Of a stretch of 64,000 nucleotides of DNA, positions 52,386-61,778 are shown piece by piece. The notes beneath the pieces were generated by a model. That model was given only the letters and a program-made list of their open reading frames with translations. It did no database searches and had not been told where the DNA came from. Both the position numbers and the translations under genes were made by a program. Position 1 is the first letter of the stretch; each line of letters starts with the position of its first letter. Source of the DNA: Chthoniobacterales bacterium (lineage in GTDB: Bacteria; Verrucomicrobiota; Verrucomicrobiia; Chthoniobacterales; JACTMZ01); the NCBI GenBank assembly GCA_018883245.1, contig VEQL01000002.1, forward strand, positions 92,960-156,959. Direction: 5' to 3'.

Positions 52386-53365
52386 CCCTCTCGCGGCGCT
52401 TCAGGGGTTTGCTGCCCCGGTTTGCGCGGAGCGGTATCGCGGGTCTTGTCTTGTTTGGGTGTTGGCGGCGGCGGTGGCTCGGCCATCGCAAGAAGCTGGC
52501 TCACCGTGACAAAGCGGTAACCCTTGGCCTTGAGCTGCGAGATCGTCTGCGGCATGGCGGCGATCGTCCCCGGGTGGATGTCGTGCGCGAGAAGGATGGC
52601 GCCGGGATGGGCGCCGGTGACAAGGCGGCGCGTGACAACGTCAGCGCCCGGACGTTTCCAATCACGCGGATCCACCGACCAAAGAATGACATCGAGGCCG
52701 TAATCGTTGATCAGGGAGCGCTGGACGCGTTCGTTCAGGGCGCCGTAAGTCGGGCGCATGATGGTGACCTTTTGCCCAGTGGTTTGCTCGATGATCTCAG
52801 ATGTCCGGCGTATCTCGCGGTCCAAACGCTCGGCGCTCACCTTGGGCAGGCTGGGGTGATCCCAGGAATGGTTGGCGATCTCATGACCCTCGTTGACGAT
52901 GCGCCGCGCGATATCGGGGTAGGCTGACACATTGCTTCCCAGGACGAAAAATGTCGCGGGCACGTCTTCCGCGCGGAGGATGTCGAGCAACTTGGGTGTC
53001 AGTTGACCGTGCGGCCCGTCGTCGAAGGTAAGAGCGACAACCTTCTGGCTGGTATAGACGGAGTTGAAAAGTCCGGGACGGACAAGTTTCCCGGATGATT
53101 CGGAGGAAGCGGCAGGCGAGGGTGTCATCTCCGCATATTCCGGTGACTTATTGATTGCGGGGCTTGCCATGGGTCCGCCCGGGTGCAGTTGCGGTGCGGG
53201 GAGCGCGGGAGTAGGAGTCGGTGCCGCGGGTTCGATGGTCGATGATGGCGACTGCGCCTCGCCGCTGTAGGGAATGGCAATATCTTCGGCCCGCAGCAGG
53301 TAAGGGGGCAGTGCCCCGATCCAGACGCTACACGCCAAGAACAGCAGCTTTCGCATGGTGTTCAT
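52370..53365 (-). CDS. NodB-type polysaccharide deacetylase
   Basis: A 331-residue protein from the ATG at 53365 (AAGGGG ribosome-binding site). A signal peptide leads to a Pro/Ala/Ser-rich linker (about 35-95), then the NodB domain: TFDDGP at 113-118 (Asp115, Asp116), His166 and His170 in HSWDHP, RPTYG at 204-208 in place of RPPYG, DPRDW, and LLAHDIHPG. It removes acetyl or similar groups from a polysaccharide such as peptidoglycan or exopolysaccharide. The C-terminus is Pro/Lys-rich. Convergent with the giant amylase gene. Confidence 0.92.
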   Translation of the reverse strand: MNTMRKLLFLACSVWIGALPPYLLRAEDIAIPYSGEAQSPSSTIEPAAPTPTPALPAPQLHPGGPMASPAINKSPEYAEMTPSPAASSESSGKLVRPGLFNSVYTSQKVVALTFDDGPHGQLTPKLLDILRAEDVPATFFVLGSNVSAYPDIARRIVNEGHEIANHSWDHPSLPKVSAERLDREIRRTSEIIEQTTGQKVTIMRPTYGALNERVQRSLINDYGLDVILWSVDPRDWKRPGADVVTRRLVTGAHPGAILLAHDIHPGTIAAMPQTISQLKAKGYRFVTVSQLLAMAEPPPPPTPKQDKTRDTAPRKPGQQTPEAPREGKGQS

Positions 53366-53469
53366 ATTCCCCTTCGAAGCGCGTTTGGCAATTAGAACCT
53401 ATCCCAACAACCTTGCGGGATGGCCCAGGGGCGCGGTGCGGGTCGTATGGCAAGGCGCGAGATGTTTGC

Positions 53470-55149
53470 TCAGGCCGGTGCGGTTGCGGGGTTTCTTGCG
53501 CGCCGGTGCCGGACAATGGCAAGGGCTAGGTAGGCGGCTTCGACGGCAATAAAAAGAATCACGTAGCCTTCGCCGCCGACTCCAAATCCGTAGCTGTGCT
53601 TGCCGGTTCCAAGGACGAAATTGACGCCATACCATGCCATGAGCACGCCGCTGAAATTGACCACTGCCGCCACGGCCATGCCGAAGTCGCCCCACCATCC
53701 GGCCATTTTGCCATGGATGGCCACGACATACATGAGCAACGCGATAAGGGCCCATGTTTCCTTGGGGTCCCATCCCCAAAAACGGCCCCAACTGTAGTTG
53801 GCCCATACGCCTCCGAGGATGGTGCCCGCGGCAAGGAGAATGAGGCCGACAAACATCATCCGGTAAAGCCACGTGTGCAGGTTGTGCATGGCGGGAGCTG
53901 TGCGCGGTTGCCGGATGTAGCGCCACAGAACGACATGGGCAAAGCCGAGCGCGAGGGCGAATGCCGCGTAACTCAAGGTGATGGTGAGAACATGGACGGT
54001 GAGCCAGAAATTATCGCGCAGCACGGGGACGAGCGGATCGAGTCGCGAGGGCATGGCGACAGGGAGGCTGCGGGCAAGGAGCAGTCCGAGAAAGCTCACC
54101 GGAAGCGCGCTCAGCAGCATGAGGCGGTTGCGGTAAGCAGCGTAAAAGAGGAGCCCGAAAAGCACTGTGCCCATGGCGACCCAGATCACGGACTCATACA
54201 TGTTGGTGACCGGGGCACGTCCGGCGACCAGCACTCGCAAGGTGATGCCAACCAACATGAACGCGAGGCCCAGCACGCTTGCCACGACACCCCCGCGCAG
54301 CGGCCAGCGCCGCCAGCCGTGCCTCGCGCCGGCGGCAAGCAGCAAGCCTCCCGCCGCGAAAAGCCACATCGCGGAGTCGAACGGCTTGAGCCGATTGTAG
54401 AGAAGTTCGCGGTCGATGGCGCGGGTGGACGGATAAAGCTCCGGGTTGAGCGCACGCAGGTCGCTTTGGAGATGTGAGGCTACATCGGAAAAACGCGCGT
54501 CGTCCCCATTCTGCATGGCGCTGTTGAGTTCACGCAGGTTCTGCAGCACGGGCATGCTCTTTTCTGCAGGGTAGGCGGCGGCCATCTCGGCAAGGCCCAT
54601 CCATGGCGTGCCGGGTGCGGATCCTGGGGGCGGCGGAGCGAATTTGAAGGCCGATGTGTCGGCGAGGGCGTCGAACACGGCCAGGCGCTGCAGGACCGTC
54701 TGGGCCTCGGTGTTGACCATCGGCGGTGGCTCCTCGGGATTGGCCCGACGCATGGCCACGGCCTCGCGGCTGAGTGTTTCGAGTTCCTTGGCCGCGCCCG
54801 CGATTTCCCGACGCGAAAATCTTTTGCGCGAGGGATCGAGACCGAGCTTTTTCGCGAGCGGATGGTAGGAGATGAGGATCAGCGGTTCGTCCGCCCAATC
54901 ACGCGTTGCGTAAAAAATCGATATGGCGAATTCGTCTCCGCCGACTTTCTCGCCGGCTTTTGTTGTCACCGGATCGCGCCCCGAAATTTTGACCAGCGCC
55001 TCGTGGCCGAAGGTTCCCATCGGCTTTTTGCGGCCCGAGTCTTGCACGATGATCGGTTCCCACGGGCGCAGGTTGACGGGCGCGGCATGGGTCGCGGCGG
55101 CGAGGGCGAGGATGATTAATGCAGTGTATCTCATGGCGTTGAGTGTCAT
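53470..55149 (-). CDS. ccsA: Cytochrome c biogenesis protein CcsA/ResC-like with N-terminal extension
   Basis: A 559-residue protein from the ATG at 55149, which shares the last base of the resB TAA (TAATG); an ATG at 55134 is also possible. A signal-like start and about 280 extracytoplasmic residues precede the CcsA domain of about eight helices. The haem-handling WWD motif is GRFWGWDPKETWALIA, flanked by conserved His positions. With ResB it forms the System II cytochrome c synthase. The large N-terminal domain is not part of classic CcsA and its role is unknown. Confidence 0.9.
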   Translation of the reverse strand: MTLNAMRYTALIILALAAATHAAPVNLRPWEPIIVQDSGRKKPMGTFGHEALVKISGRDPVTTKAGEKVGGDEFAISIFYATRDWADEPLILISYHPLAKKLGLDPSRKRFSRREIAGAAKELETLSREAVAMRRANPEEPPPMVNTEAQTVLQRLAVFDALADTSAFKFAPPPPGSAPGTPWMGLAEMAAAYPAEKSMPVLQNLRELNSAMQNGDDARFSDVASHLQSDLRALNPELYPSTRAIDRELLYNRLKPFDSAMWLFAAGGLLLAAGARHGWRRWPLRGGVVASVLGLAFMLVGITLRVLVAGRAPVTNMYESVIWVAMGTVLFGLLFYAAYRNRLMLLSALPVSFLGLLLARSLPVAMPSRLDPLVPVLRDNFWLTVHVLTITLSYAAFALALGFAHVVLWRYIRQPRTAPAMHNLHTWLYRMMFVGLILLAAGTILGGVWANYSWGRFWGWDPKETWALIALLMYVVAIHGKMAGWWGDFGMAVAAVVNFSGVLMAWYGVNFVLGTGKHSYGFGVGGEGYVILFIAVEAAYLALAIVRHRRARNPATAPA

Positions 55150-56633
55150 TAAGAGTCGCTTCCGGACGCGCCGGAAGATTTGGTGGGCCGGCGGAGGGCG
55201 AACATCAGCACCAGGCCGGTGCAAAGCACGAGCGATCCGGTCCATTTCGGCAGCCAGCCCGGGTCGCGGAGGATCTGCACCGAGCTTTGTGTGAGATCGT
55301 TCGGGTTCCAAGAGGCTTGCGAAATTTTGTAGGTCAGCCCGGTAAGGGAACGCCACAAGGCGTCGGGGTAATTGGCAGGCTGGTTCATCGAGCATGAACC
55401 GGTGCCTGCCACCGTTCCGTCCGGAAGAACCATGGCAAGATCGCTGCGGAAAGACGCAGGTTCGTCCGTGCCTTCGTTGCGCTCAACCACGAAGTCCTCG
55501 AGCACCAGCCCGAAAGGAAGCCGGTGGACCTCCCAGCCGTAGGCGACTTCCAACGGCCATTGTCCCGTCGGCAGGCTTGCCCGCCAGCCCGAGGCGACCC
55601 ATTGCTCGACTTTGCGATCGCCTTGCGAGGCGCGCACGAGAATTCCGTCGAGAAGCGATTGGCCCGCGGGTGCAGGCTCTCCTTCCGGAACCGGCGCAAA
55701 ACGGAATCCCGGAACGGCTGATGGAATTGTTTTCACTGCTTCGATCGTCCAATCCGCCCAGCCCGTGGCGAGAGGCTGGCCCGCGACGAGCGTTTTTTGC
55801 GCAAGGCGTTGTCCGCGGATGAATATCTCCACGGCGAGAGATCCGTCGCGCTCGGTGCGAACAATGGCGCGATTGGCCGCGCCTGTGGCGGGGGCGGGCG
55901 AGTCGGAGTCGGTGAAATCAACGGTGACCAGGCCGAGATCCAGCCGCGAGTGATCGCGATTGCCGGCCAGCAACCATTGCTCGACGGTCTGGCCCATGGC
56001 CTTGGTTTGCAGACGGACCAAGGCCGCCGCTTTTCCGTCCGGCGAAGCGCTGGGCTCGAACTTCGAAAGCAAGCGGTGCGAGCTTTCCACCGCCTCGACC
56101 TTCCATCCGCCGGGCGTGGTCCACAACTCGACGGGGCGGCCGTCGCGCACGCGCAGCGGTTGGCGGCCGATTTGGACCATGACCGCACGTCGCGCATCAG
56201 GATCGCGGATCGTGATCTGGCGCTTTTGCAGCACAAGCGCGTTGTCGGGAGGCGATTTTTTGAACAGCGTCATGGTGCCCTCGATGCCCCAGATCTGCCC
56301 GATCACGGCCCCGATCATCACTACGATCATGCCCAAGTGGGTCAAAAGAAATCCGGTCTGGTGCTTTTTCCATGGCCACCTCATCAGCGCGCTGCAAGCG
56401 AGGTTGGCCGCGAGAAGAGCGAGCCAAAGGTTGAACCACGGCGCCTCGTAAATCCACGTGCGCGCGGTGTCGGCGTCGAACTTCGACTCGGCAAGCGTGC
56501 CGACGATGCTCATGACGATGAGAACGGCCAGCAGGATGACGGCGAGTTGCAGCGATGCGAGGAAGCGGAAGACGGGGTTTCTTTTCCAAGCATGCCGCGG
56601 CGGGCGGGTTTTGCTCTCGCCGGATGACGTCAT
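55149..56633 (-). CDS. resB: Cytochrome c biogenesis protein ResB/Ccs1-like
   Basis: A 494-residue protein from the ATG at 56633. Hydrophobic helices near residues 20-45, 65-85 and 95-120, then a large periplasmic beta-rich region and a final helix (about 465-482), match ResB/Ccs1. The signature FRFLASLQLAVILLAVLIVMS opens the domain. It delivers haem with CcsA to apocytochrome c. It overlaps the downstream ccsA-like start by one base and diverges from lysS with a 150-bp spacer. Confidence 0.9.
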   Translation of the reverse strand: MTSSGESKTRPPRHAWKRNPVFRFLASLQLAVILLAVLIVMSIVGTLAESKFDADTARTWIYEAPWFNLWLALLAANLACSALMRWPWKKHQTGFLLTHLGMIVVMIGAVIGQIWGIEGTMTLFKKSPPDNALVLQKRQITIRDPDARRAVMVQIGRQPLRVRDGRPVELWTTPGGWKVEAVESSHRLLSKFEPSASPDGKAAALVRLQTKAMGQTVEQWLLAGNRDHSRLDLGLVTVDFTDSDSPAPATGAANRAIVRTERDGSLAVEIFIRGQRLAQKTLVAGQPLATGWADWTIEAVKTIPSAVPGFRFAPVPEGEPAPAGQSLLDGILVRASQGDRKVEQWVASGWRASLPTGQWPLEVAYGWEVHRLPFGLVLEDFVVERNEGTDEPASFRSDLAMVLPDGTVAGTGSCSMNQPANYPDALWRSLTGLTYKISQASWNPNDLTQSSVQILRDPGWLPKWTGSLVLCTGLVLMFALRRPTKSSGASGSDS

Positions 56634-56783
56634 GAAACCGGCTACGCTAAATGCAGCATTGCGTGTGTCAAGGAATGCAGGTCTTTTGTGGCTGCGAGAT
56701 GCCGTCCGGGGCGGCGCCGATTCGTGCGGTGCTGCAATTTCGTCTGGCCCGCGGGCTCGGGCGATCGCATCCTTTCCATTCTG

Positions 56784-58238
56784 ATGAGCGATGCAAACAG
56801 TCTGACTGCAGTGCGCCTGCAAAAGCGCGAGGAACTCGAAGCCCGTGGCATGCGGCCTTACGGTGCGGCATTTCCCGTCACGGGCGACGTGGGAGATGTT
56901 CGTGCTTCGTTCTCGGAGGGCAGGAAGGTGCGGTTGGCTGGCCGGGTCACCGCGCGCCGCGACATGGGCAAGAGCCACTTTCTCGATTTGAGCGACCATA
57001 GCGGGCGGATGCAGGTCTATCTTCAGGACAAGACGATCGGCGACAAGGGGCTCGCGGTTTATGGCATGCTCGACATCGGCGATTTTGTCGGCGTCGAAGG
57101 CGAATGCTTCACCACGAAGACCGGCGAACCTTCGCTCAAGGCGGATAAATTCGAACTGCTCTCCAAATCATTGCACCCATTGCCGGAAAAGTGGCACGGA
57201 TTGCAGGATGTCGAGGCGCGGCACCGCCAGCGCTACCTCGATCTGATCTCCAACGCGCACGCGCGGGAAATCTTCCGCAAGCGATTCGCCATCATCCGCG
57301 AAATCCGTGCCTTTTTCGAGGAGCGTGGCTTTCTCGAAGTGGAAACGCCGATGATGCAGGCGGTGGCTGGCGGGGCGGCCGCCAATCCTTTCCAGACACA
57401 CCATAACGCGCTTGGTCTGGATCTCTATCTGCGCATCGCGCCGGAACTTTACCTCAAGCGCCTGCTTGTGGGCGGCTTCACCAAAGTGTTCGAGCTCAAT
57501 CGCAACTTCCGCAACGAAGGTGTGTCGCGGCGCCACAATCCCGAGTTCACCATGCTCGAGGCTTATTGGGCTTACGCCGATTTTGAAATGATGGCCGAAC
57601 TGGTCGAGGAACTCGTCTGTCGCGTGGCCGAGAGAGTCTGCGGCGGGCTGCGAATCGAACACCGCGACGGCGACGGCGATGTGGCGCGCGTGATCAACCT
57701 AGCCCGGCCTTGGCGCCGTGCTGGATACCGCGACTTGGTCGAGGAAGCCGAGCCCGGCTGGTTTGCGCGCGACGCGTCCGGCCGGCGCAATCGAGCGCTG
57801 GAACTCGGCCTCGACATCTCGCACTGCACCGAGGATTACGAGGTGACGCAGCATGTTTTCGAGAAGTTGGTCGAGGAAAAGAGCATCGATCCGGTGTTCG
57901 TCACCCACTGCCCGAAGGAACTCATCCCGCTGGCCAAAGCCAATGCACAGGACGACTCCGTGCTCGACGTGTTCGAGCTCGTGATGAACGGGCAGGAAAT
58001 CGCGCCCGGTTATTCGGAGTTGAACGATCCGGTGATCCAGCGGCAGCGGCTGCTCGAGCAATCCGGGGGCGAACAGCACAAGATCGACGAGGAGTTCCTG
58101 CAGGCGCTCGAGCACGGCATGCCTCCGGCCGGAGGCATGGGCATGGGGATCGACCGGCTGGTCATGCTGCTGACCGGGGCGGACTCGATCCGCGAAGTCA
58201 TTTTGTTCCCGCACTTGAAGCCGCGGGCGGAGGCCTGA
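56784..58238 (+). CDS. lysS: Lysyl-tRNA synthetase, class II
   Basis: A 484-residue enzyme from the ATG at 56784. An OB-fold anticodon-binding domain ([20 protein letters not shown]) precedes class II motifs. Motif 1 lies near FLEVETPMM. Motif 2 is [20 protein letters not shown]. Motif 3 is [15 protein letters not shown]. It attaches lysine to tRNA-Lys. The 16-bp gap to the following MFS gene contains GGAGG, indicating cotranscription. Length fits bacterial LysS. Confidence 0.97.
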   Translation: MSDANSLTAVRLQKREELEARGMRPYGAAFPVTGDVGDVRASFSEGRKVRLAGRVTARRDMGKSHFLDLSDHSGRMQVYLQDKTIGDKGLAVYGMLDIGDFVGVEGECFTTKTGEPSLKADKFELLSKSLHPLPEKWHGLQDVEARHRQRYLDLISNAHAREIFRKRFAIIREIRAFFEERGFLEVETPMMQAVAGGAAANPFQTHHNALGLDLYLRIAPELYLKRLLVGGFTKVFELNRNFRNEGVSRRHNPEFTMLEAYWAYADFEMMAELVEELVCRVAERVCGGLRIEHRDGDGDVARVINLARPWRRAGYRDLVEEAEPGWFARDASGRRNRALELGLDISHCTEDYEVTQHVFEKLVEEKSIDPVFVTHCPKELIPLAKANAQDDSVLDVFELVMNGQEIAPGYSELNDPVIQRQRLLEQSGGEQHKIDEEFLQALEHGMPPAGGMGMGIDRLVMLLTGADSIREVILFPHLKPRAEA

Positions 58239-58254
58239 CGGAGGTTCGGCCGCG

Positions 58255-59574
58255 ATGCGCTTCTTCGGCACGTCCGGTTATCCGCCGGGTTCGCTCAATG
58301 TCAACGGCTTCAGTTTTTTCAACGCCCTCTCGTTCCAGATTATCCTCGGCGGCCCGGTTATTCTTTTCGCCAAGTCGCTGCACGCCTCGTCGTTTGTCTT
58401 GGGAACCATCGCGGCGCTGACGCCACTGCTGACGGTTCTGCAACTCGTCGCGGCGCGCTTCCTGCACCGCGCGGGCTACAAGCGTTTCGTGTTGGCAGGG
58501 TGGGGCGCACGCACATTTTTCACACTCGCGGTCACCTTGCTCCCTTTGGTGCCGGGTCTGAGCGCGGGCTGGCGGCTCACGCTGCTGCTCGGTGCGCTTT
58601 TCTTTTTCAGCCTGCTGCGAAACTTCGCTGCGGGCGCGTGGTTGCCGTGGATCTCTGTTCTCGTGCCCGCAAACATGCGCGGACGGTTTCTTTCGCGCGA
58701 CCATGCTTTCATGCACCTCGGGTGCCTTGCAGCGCTGTTAGTCTCGGCGTGGATCATGGCGGGATCTGTGGAGGATGGAGAATACGCAGCGGTATTCGGA
58801 ATCGGCTTCGTTGCCGCTCTCGTGAGCCTGTGGTTCATCCGCCGCATTCCCGAGGCCCATTCGCACGAAGAAATGCGCCGGTCGGGTATCGCCGTTCCGT
58901 GGGCTGCGATGCTGCGTTATCCGCCGTTCGCCCGCTTGCTCTGGTTCAGCACGATGTATGCGGCAATGATCGGCAGCCTCGGGGTTTTCACGGTCGAGTT
59001 CCAGATCGTCCGGGCCAAGCTCGCGGAAAGCACCATCCTTTTGCTGGGAAGTTTTTCGTTCGCCGGTGCACTCGCGGGGCTGGCCGTGACGGCACCGAGC
59101 CTGGATGCTACCGGAAGCAAGCCGTGGCTGCGCCGCGCCATGCATTTGATGATTGCCGTGATCGCGGGATGGCTGCTGCTCGCGGGCGGTATCCTTCCGT
59201 GCCGGCCTTGGCTGGTCGGGGCGTTGAATCTTCTGGGCGGCGTGGCCGGTGCGATTTTCGGTGTTTCCAGCACGCGCATTTTGCTGGGCAGTGTCCCGGT
59301 GATGGGACGCAACCATTTTTTTGCACTGTTTACCGTCGTTTCCGGCCTCGGCTTGGGCTTTGCCCCCATGTTTTGGGGTGCACTGCTCGATGCCGTGGGG
59401 CGGTTGGACTTCACTGCGGGGCCGATTTCTGTCAACCGCTACACGCTTTATTTCGCCGCGTTGGTGATTCTTGGGTGGTGGAACCAACGCCTCGTTGCGC
59501 GCCTGCATGAGGGCGCGACGGACGACACGGCCGTGCCGCCCGCAGAACCCATGCCGGTCGCTCCCGTGGAGTGA
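58255..59574 (+). CDS. Major facilitator superfamily transporter
   Basis: A 439-residue polytopic protein with about 12 helices. The first half has NALSFQIILGGPVILFAKSL and the loop ANMRGRFLSRDHAF typical of MFS exporters lacking close family clues. The second half begins near residue 220 after a charged cytoplasmic loop. Substrate unknown. It begins 16 bp after lysS. The C-terminus is short and acidic/Pro-rich (PPAEPMPVAPVE). Confidence 0.85.
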   Translation: MRFFGTSGYPPGSLNVNGFSFFNALSFQIILGGPVILFAKSLHASSFVLGTIAALTPLLTVLQLVAARFLHRAGYKRFVLAGWGARTFFTLAVTLLPLVPGLSAGWRLTLLLGALFFFSLLRNFAAGAWLPWISVLVPANMRGRFLSRDHAFMHLGCLAALLVSAWIMAGSVEDGEYAAVFGIGFVAALVSLWFIRRIPEAHSHEEMRRSGIAVPWAAMLRYPPFARLLWFSTMYAAMIGSLGVFTVEFQIVRAKLAESTILLLGSFSFAGALAGLAVTAPSLDATGSKPWLRRAMHLMIAVIAGWLLLAGGILPCRPWLVGALNLLGGVAGAIFGVSSTRILLGSVPVMGRNHFFALFTVVSGLGLGFAPMFWGALLDAVGRLDFTAGPISVNRYTLYFAALVILGWWNQRLVARLHEGATDDTAVPPAEPMPVAPVE

Positions 59575-59661
59575 TGCTGGGGGATTCGATGGTCTTCGTA
59601 GTCGCCCTGCTACCTTGATTCCCAATTTGCCGTGAGGCTTTTGCTCCGCCCGCCAGCTGCT

Positions 59662-59692
59662 CGACACAAATTTTGTTTTTGCTCTTGTGTCG
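59662..59692 (+). promoter_or_regulatory. Inverted repeat upstream of the exopolysaccharide export operon
   Basis: CGACACAA (59662-59669) and TTGTGTCG (59685-59692) form perfect 8-bp arms around a 15-nt T-rich centre, 67 bp before the beta-barrel gene. It could be an operator half-site pair, a leader hairpin, or a terminator-like structure for the upstream MFS gene. No regulator gene is adjacent to identify it. Confidence 0.3.
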
Positions 59693-59758
59693 GGTGCCAA
59701 ATTCCTATGAGAATACTTGTTGCCCTCACTGCCCCGTAGAGTGCTCTAACCTCCTGTG

Positions 59759-61027
59759 ATGACCACTGTCCGCAACTGTTTCTTTGTTGGAGCAATTCTG
59801 CTTTATGCAGTTCCGGCTTTCGCACAGGACATTGCCCGCCCATCGCTGGGCATGCAGCGCGGGGCCAATCCAATCGCGGCTTCCACGATCCCAGCCTCGC
59901 GCTACAACGTAAAAGTCGGGCCGGTCAAAATGCTTTTCAATGCGGGGGTGGGCGCCGAATACAACACCAACGTCAATCTCTCCGAGGAAAATCCCATCGC
60001 GGACTTCGTCTTCACACCGAGGGTGGGGGTGGGGCTTTACTGGCCCATCACCAAGATGAACAAGCTGCGCATGAACGTGCAACTCGGCTGGCAGTATTAT
60101 CTGAATAATCCCGATTTGGGCAGTCAGACCCTGATCATCGATCCGGGCACGGAGTTCTTTTTCAATATCTACGTGAATGAGGCGAACCTCATGATCACAT
60201 TGTTCGAGCGGCCGAGCATCTCCGTGAACCCGATCGACAACGCAACGGTTTCCAACGCCACGGACTACGCCATTTTCAACAACACGGCTGGCATCGACCT
60301 GCTTTGGGATTTGAACGACGTGGAGCTGGGGCTTGGATATTCAAACTTTATCCAATACGCGATCAACGAGACCTTCGATTACACAAACCGCGTCTCGAAC
60401 CAGGTTTTCGGCAACGCATCTTTCCTTGTGCTTCCTTATTTGCGCCTCGGCCTCGAAGGCTCCGCCACATTCTCCGTATATACAGCCGGCTCCGCGCCCG
60501 GTTCGAACGCGTTGAACAACAATGTGAACTATACCCTCGGGCCTTTTGCCACGGGCAACATCTCCCGCTATGTGGATTGGATGGCCGGCGTCGGCTGGCA
60601 AATCACCGACTTCAACGAGAGCAACAACCCTCTCAATACGGGCAATTACAGCAATCCTTATTACTACCTCAACCTCGACCACACGCTGAACAAATTCTTC
60701 AGCCATCGCGTCACGACCGGCCTCGAGGCTATTCCCAGTGTGGAGTCGAACTACGCCCAGCTCTTCTTCGTGCGCTACAGCTTCAACTGGCTGCTCTTCA
60801 AGGACTGGTCGCTCGGCGGGGCCGCCTTCTACGAAGATGGCGTGGAGTCGCCCGGCCCGAACTCAGAGGACTTCAACCGCGTGGGGGGAACGCTTTCCCT
60901 CAGCTACCAGCTCACCAAACACTGGGTTTTCAACATTTACTACGGCGTGATCGCCAAAGGTTCCACAGTTTCATTTGACGGATACAATCAACAGCGCTTT
61001 GGTCTCAATGCGACCTACCATTTTTAA
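59759..61027 (+). CDS. Outer-membrane beta-barrel protein of an exopolysaccharide locus
   Basis: About 422 residues from the ATG at 59759; a GTG at 59756 is adjacent. A signal peptide (cleavage near PAFAQ) is followed by many alternating beta strands with aromatic girdle residues, ending LNATYHF with a C-terminal Phe as expected for Bam substrates. It resembles the beta-barrel porin type 2 proteins found before Wza/Wzc genes in this phylum. It may be the outer-membrane exit or anchor for the polymer. The Wza-like gene follows after 3 bp. Confidence 0.8.
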   Translation: MTTVRNCFFVGAILLYAVPAFAQDIARPSLGMQRGANPIAASTIPASRYNVKVGPVKMLFNAGVGAEYNTNVNLSEENPIADFVFTPRVGVGLYWPITKMNKLRMNVQLGWQYYLNNPDLGSQTLIIDPGTEFFFNIYVNEANLMITLFERPSISVNPIDNATVSNATDYAIFNNTAGIDLLWDLNDVELGLGYSNFIQYAINETFDYTNRVSNQVFGNASFLVLPYLRLGLEGSATFSVYTAGSAPGSNALNNNVNYTLGPFATGNISRYVDWMAGVGWQITDFNESNNPLNTGNYSNPYYYLNLDHTLNKFFSHRVTTGLEAIPSVESNYAQLFFVRYSFNWLLFKDWSLGGAAFYEDGVESPGPNSEDFNRVGGTLSLSYQLTKHWVFNIYYGVIAKGSTVSFDGYNQQRFGLNATYHF

Positions 61028-61030
61028 TCC

Positions 61031-61774
61031 ATGCACAAAAAGCGCATTCGCGTCGGCTTCGGCTGGCGCCTTGTTCTCGCCGCCGCGGCGCTGACCCTGC
61101 CTGCCGCGGGCGTTTTCGCGCAGCAAAACGTAACCCCGCAATTCGCCCCGAGTGCGCCGGTCGGCACGCCGCCGCCGCCAATGCCCGAGACGCCTCCTGC
61201 CCGCGCTGGAATGGCTGCCGTCTCGGCCACCGTATCCATGGATGTCCTCGACTCCGGGCGTCCGCTCTCGCGTGGCGACGTGGTCAACTTCCGCATTGTC
61301 GAGGACCGGGATCCCGCCGTGAGTCTGCAGGTCACCGATTCGGGCGATATCGAGGTTCCTTACATCGGCCGCGTGCGCGCCGCCGGCAAGACGCCCCGCG
61401 CGCTTGCCTACGAGGTGAAGAGTCTCCTCGAGCGCGACTATTATCACAATGCCACGGTGATCATCGGTCTCGACATGGAAGGTCAGCGTTCGCCAGGGCG
61501 CATTTACGTCACCGGCGCTGTCAACGGCGCCGGTCCTCAAGACATCCCTCCCAACGAGCGCTTCACCGTCAGTAAAGCAATTCTTCGGGCTGGCGGGTTT
61601 GCAGATTTTTCCAATCAGCGCAAAGTGAAACTGACGCGCACAAGGCCCGACGGGTTCACGGAAACCATGATCGTTGATGTGAAGCAGATCATCGACAAAG
61701 GTCGTCCCGAACTTGATGTCGAGGTTCAGCCCAACGATCTCATCGTCGTGCCCGAGCGCATGATCAATTTTTAG
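61031..61774 (+). CDS. Polysaccharide export protein (Wza-like)
   Basis: A 247-residue protein with a Sec signal peptide (cleavage near VFAQQ) but no lipobox, unlike E. coli Wza. The Poly_export domain (about 75-155) contains RPLSRGDVVNFRI and DIEVPYIGRVRA. An SLBB-like domain follows (GRIYVTGAVNGAG), ending in EVQPNDLIVVPERMINF. It would form the periplasmic/outer-membrane export channel of an exopolysaccharide. Between the beta-barrel and Wzc-like genes. Confidence 0.9.
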   Translation: MHKKRIRVGFGWRLVLAAAALTLPAAGVFAQQNVTPQFAPSAPVGTPPPPMPETPPARAGMAAVSATVSMDVLDSGRPLSRGDVVNFRIVEDRDPAVSLQVTDSGDIEVPYIGRVRAAGKTPRALAYEVKSLLERDYYHNATVIIGLDMEGQRSPGRIYVTGAVNGAGPQDIPPNERFTVSKAILRAGGFADFSNQRKVKLTRTRPDGFTETMIVDVKQIIDKGRPELDVEVQPNDLIVVPERMINF

Positions 61775-61778
61775 CGTC

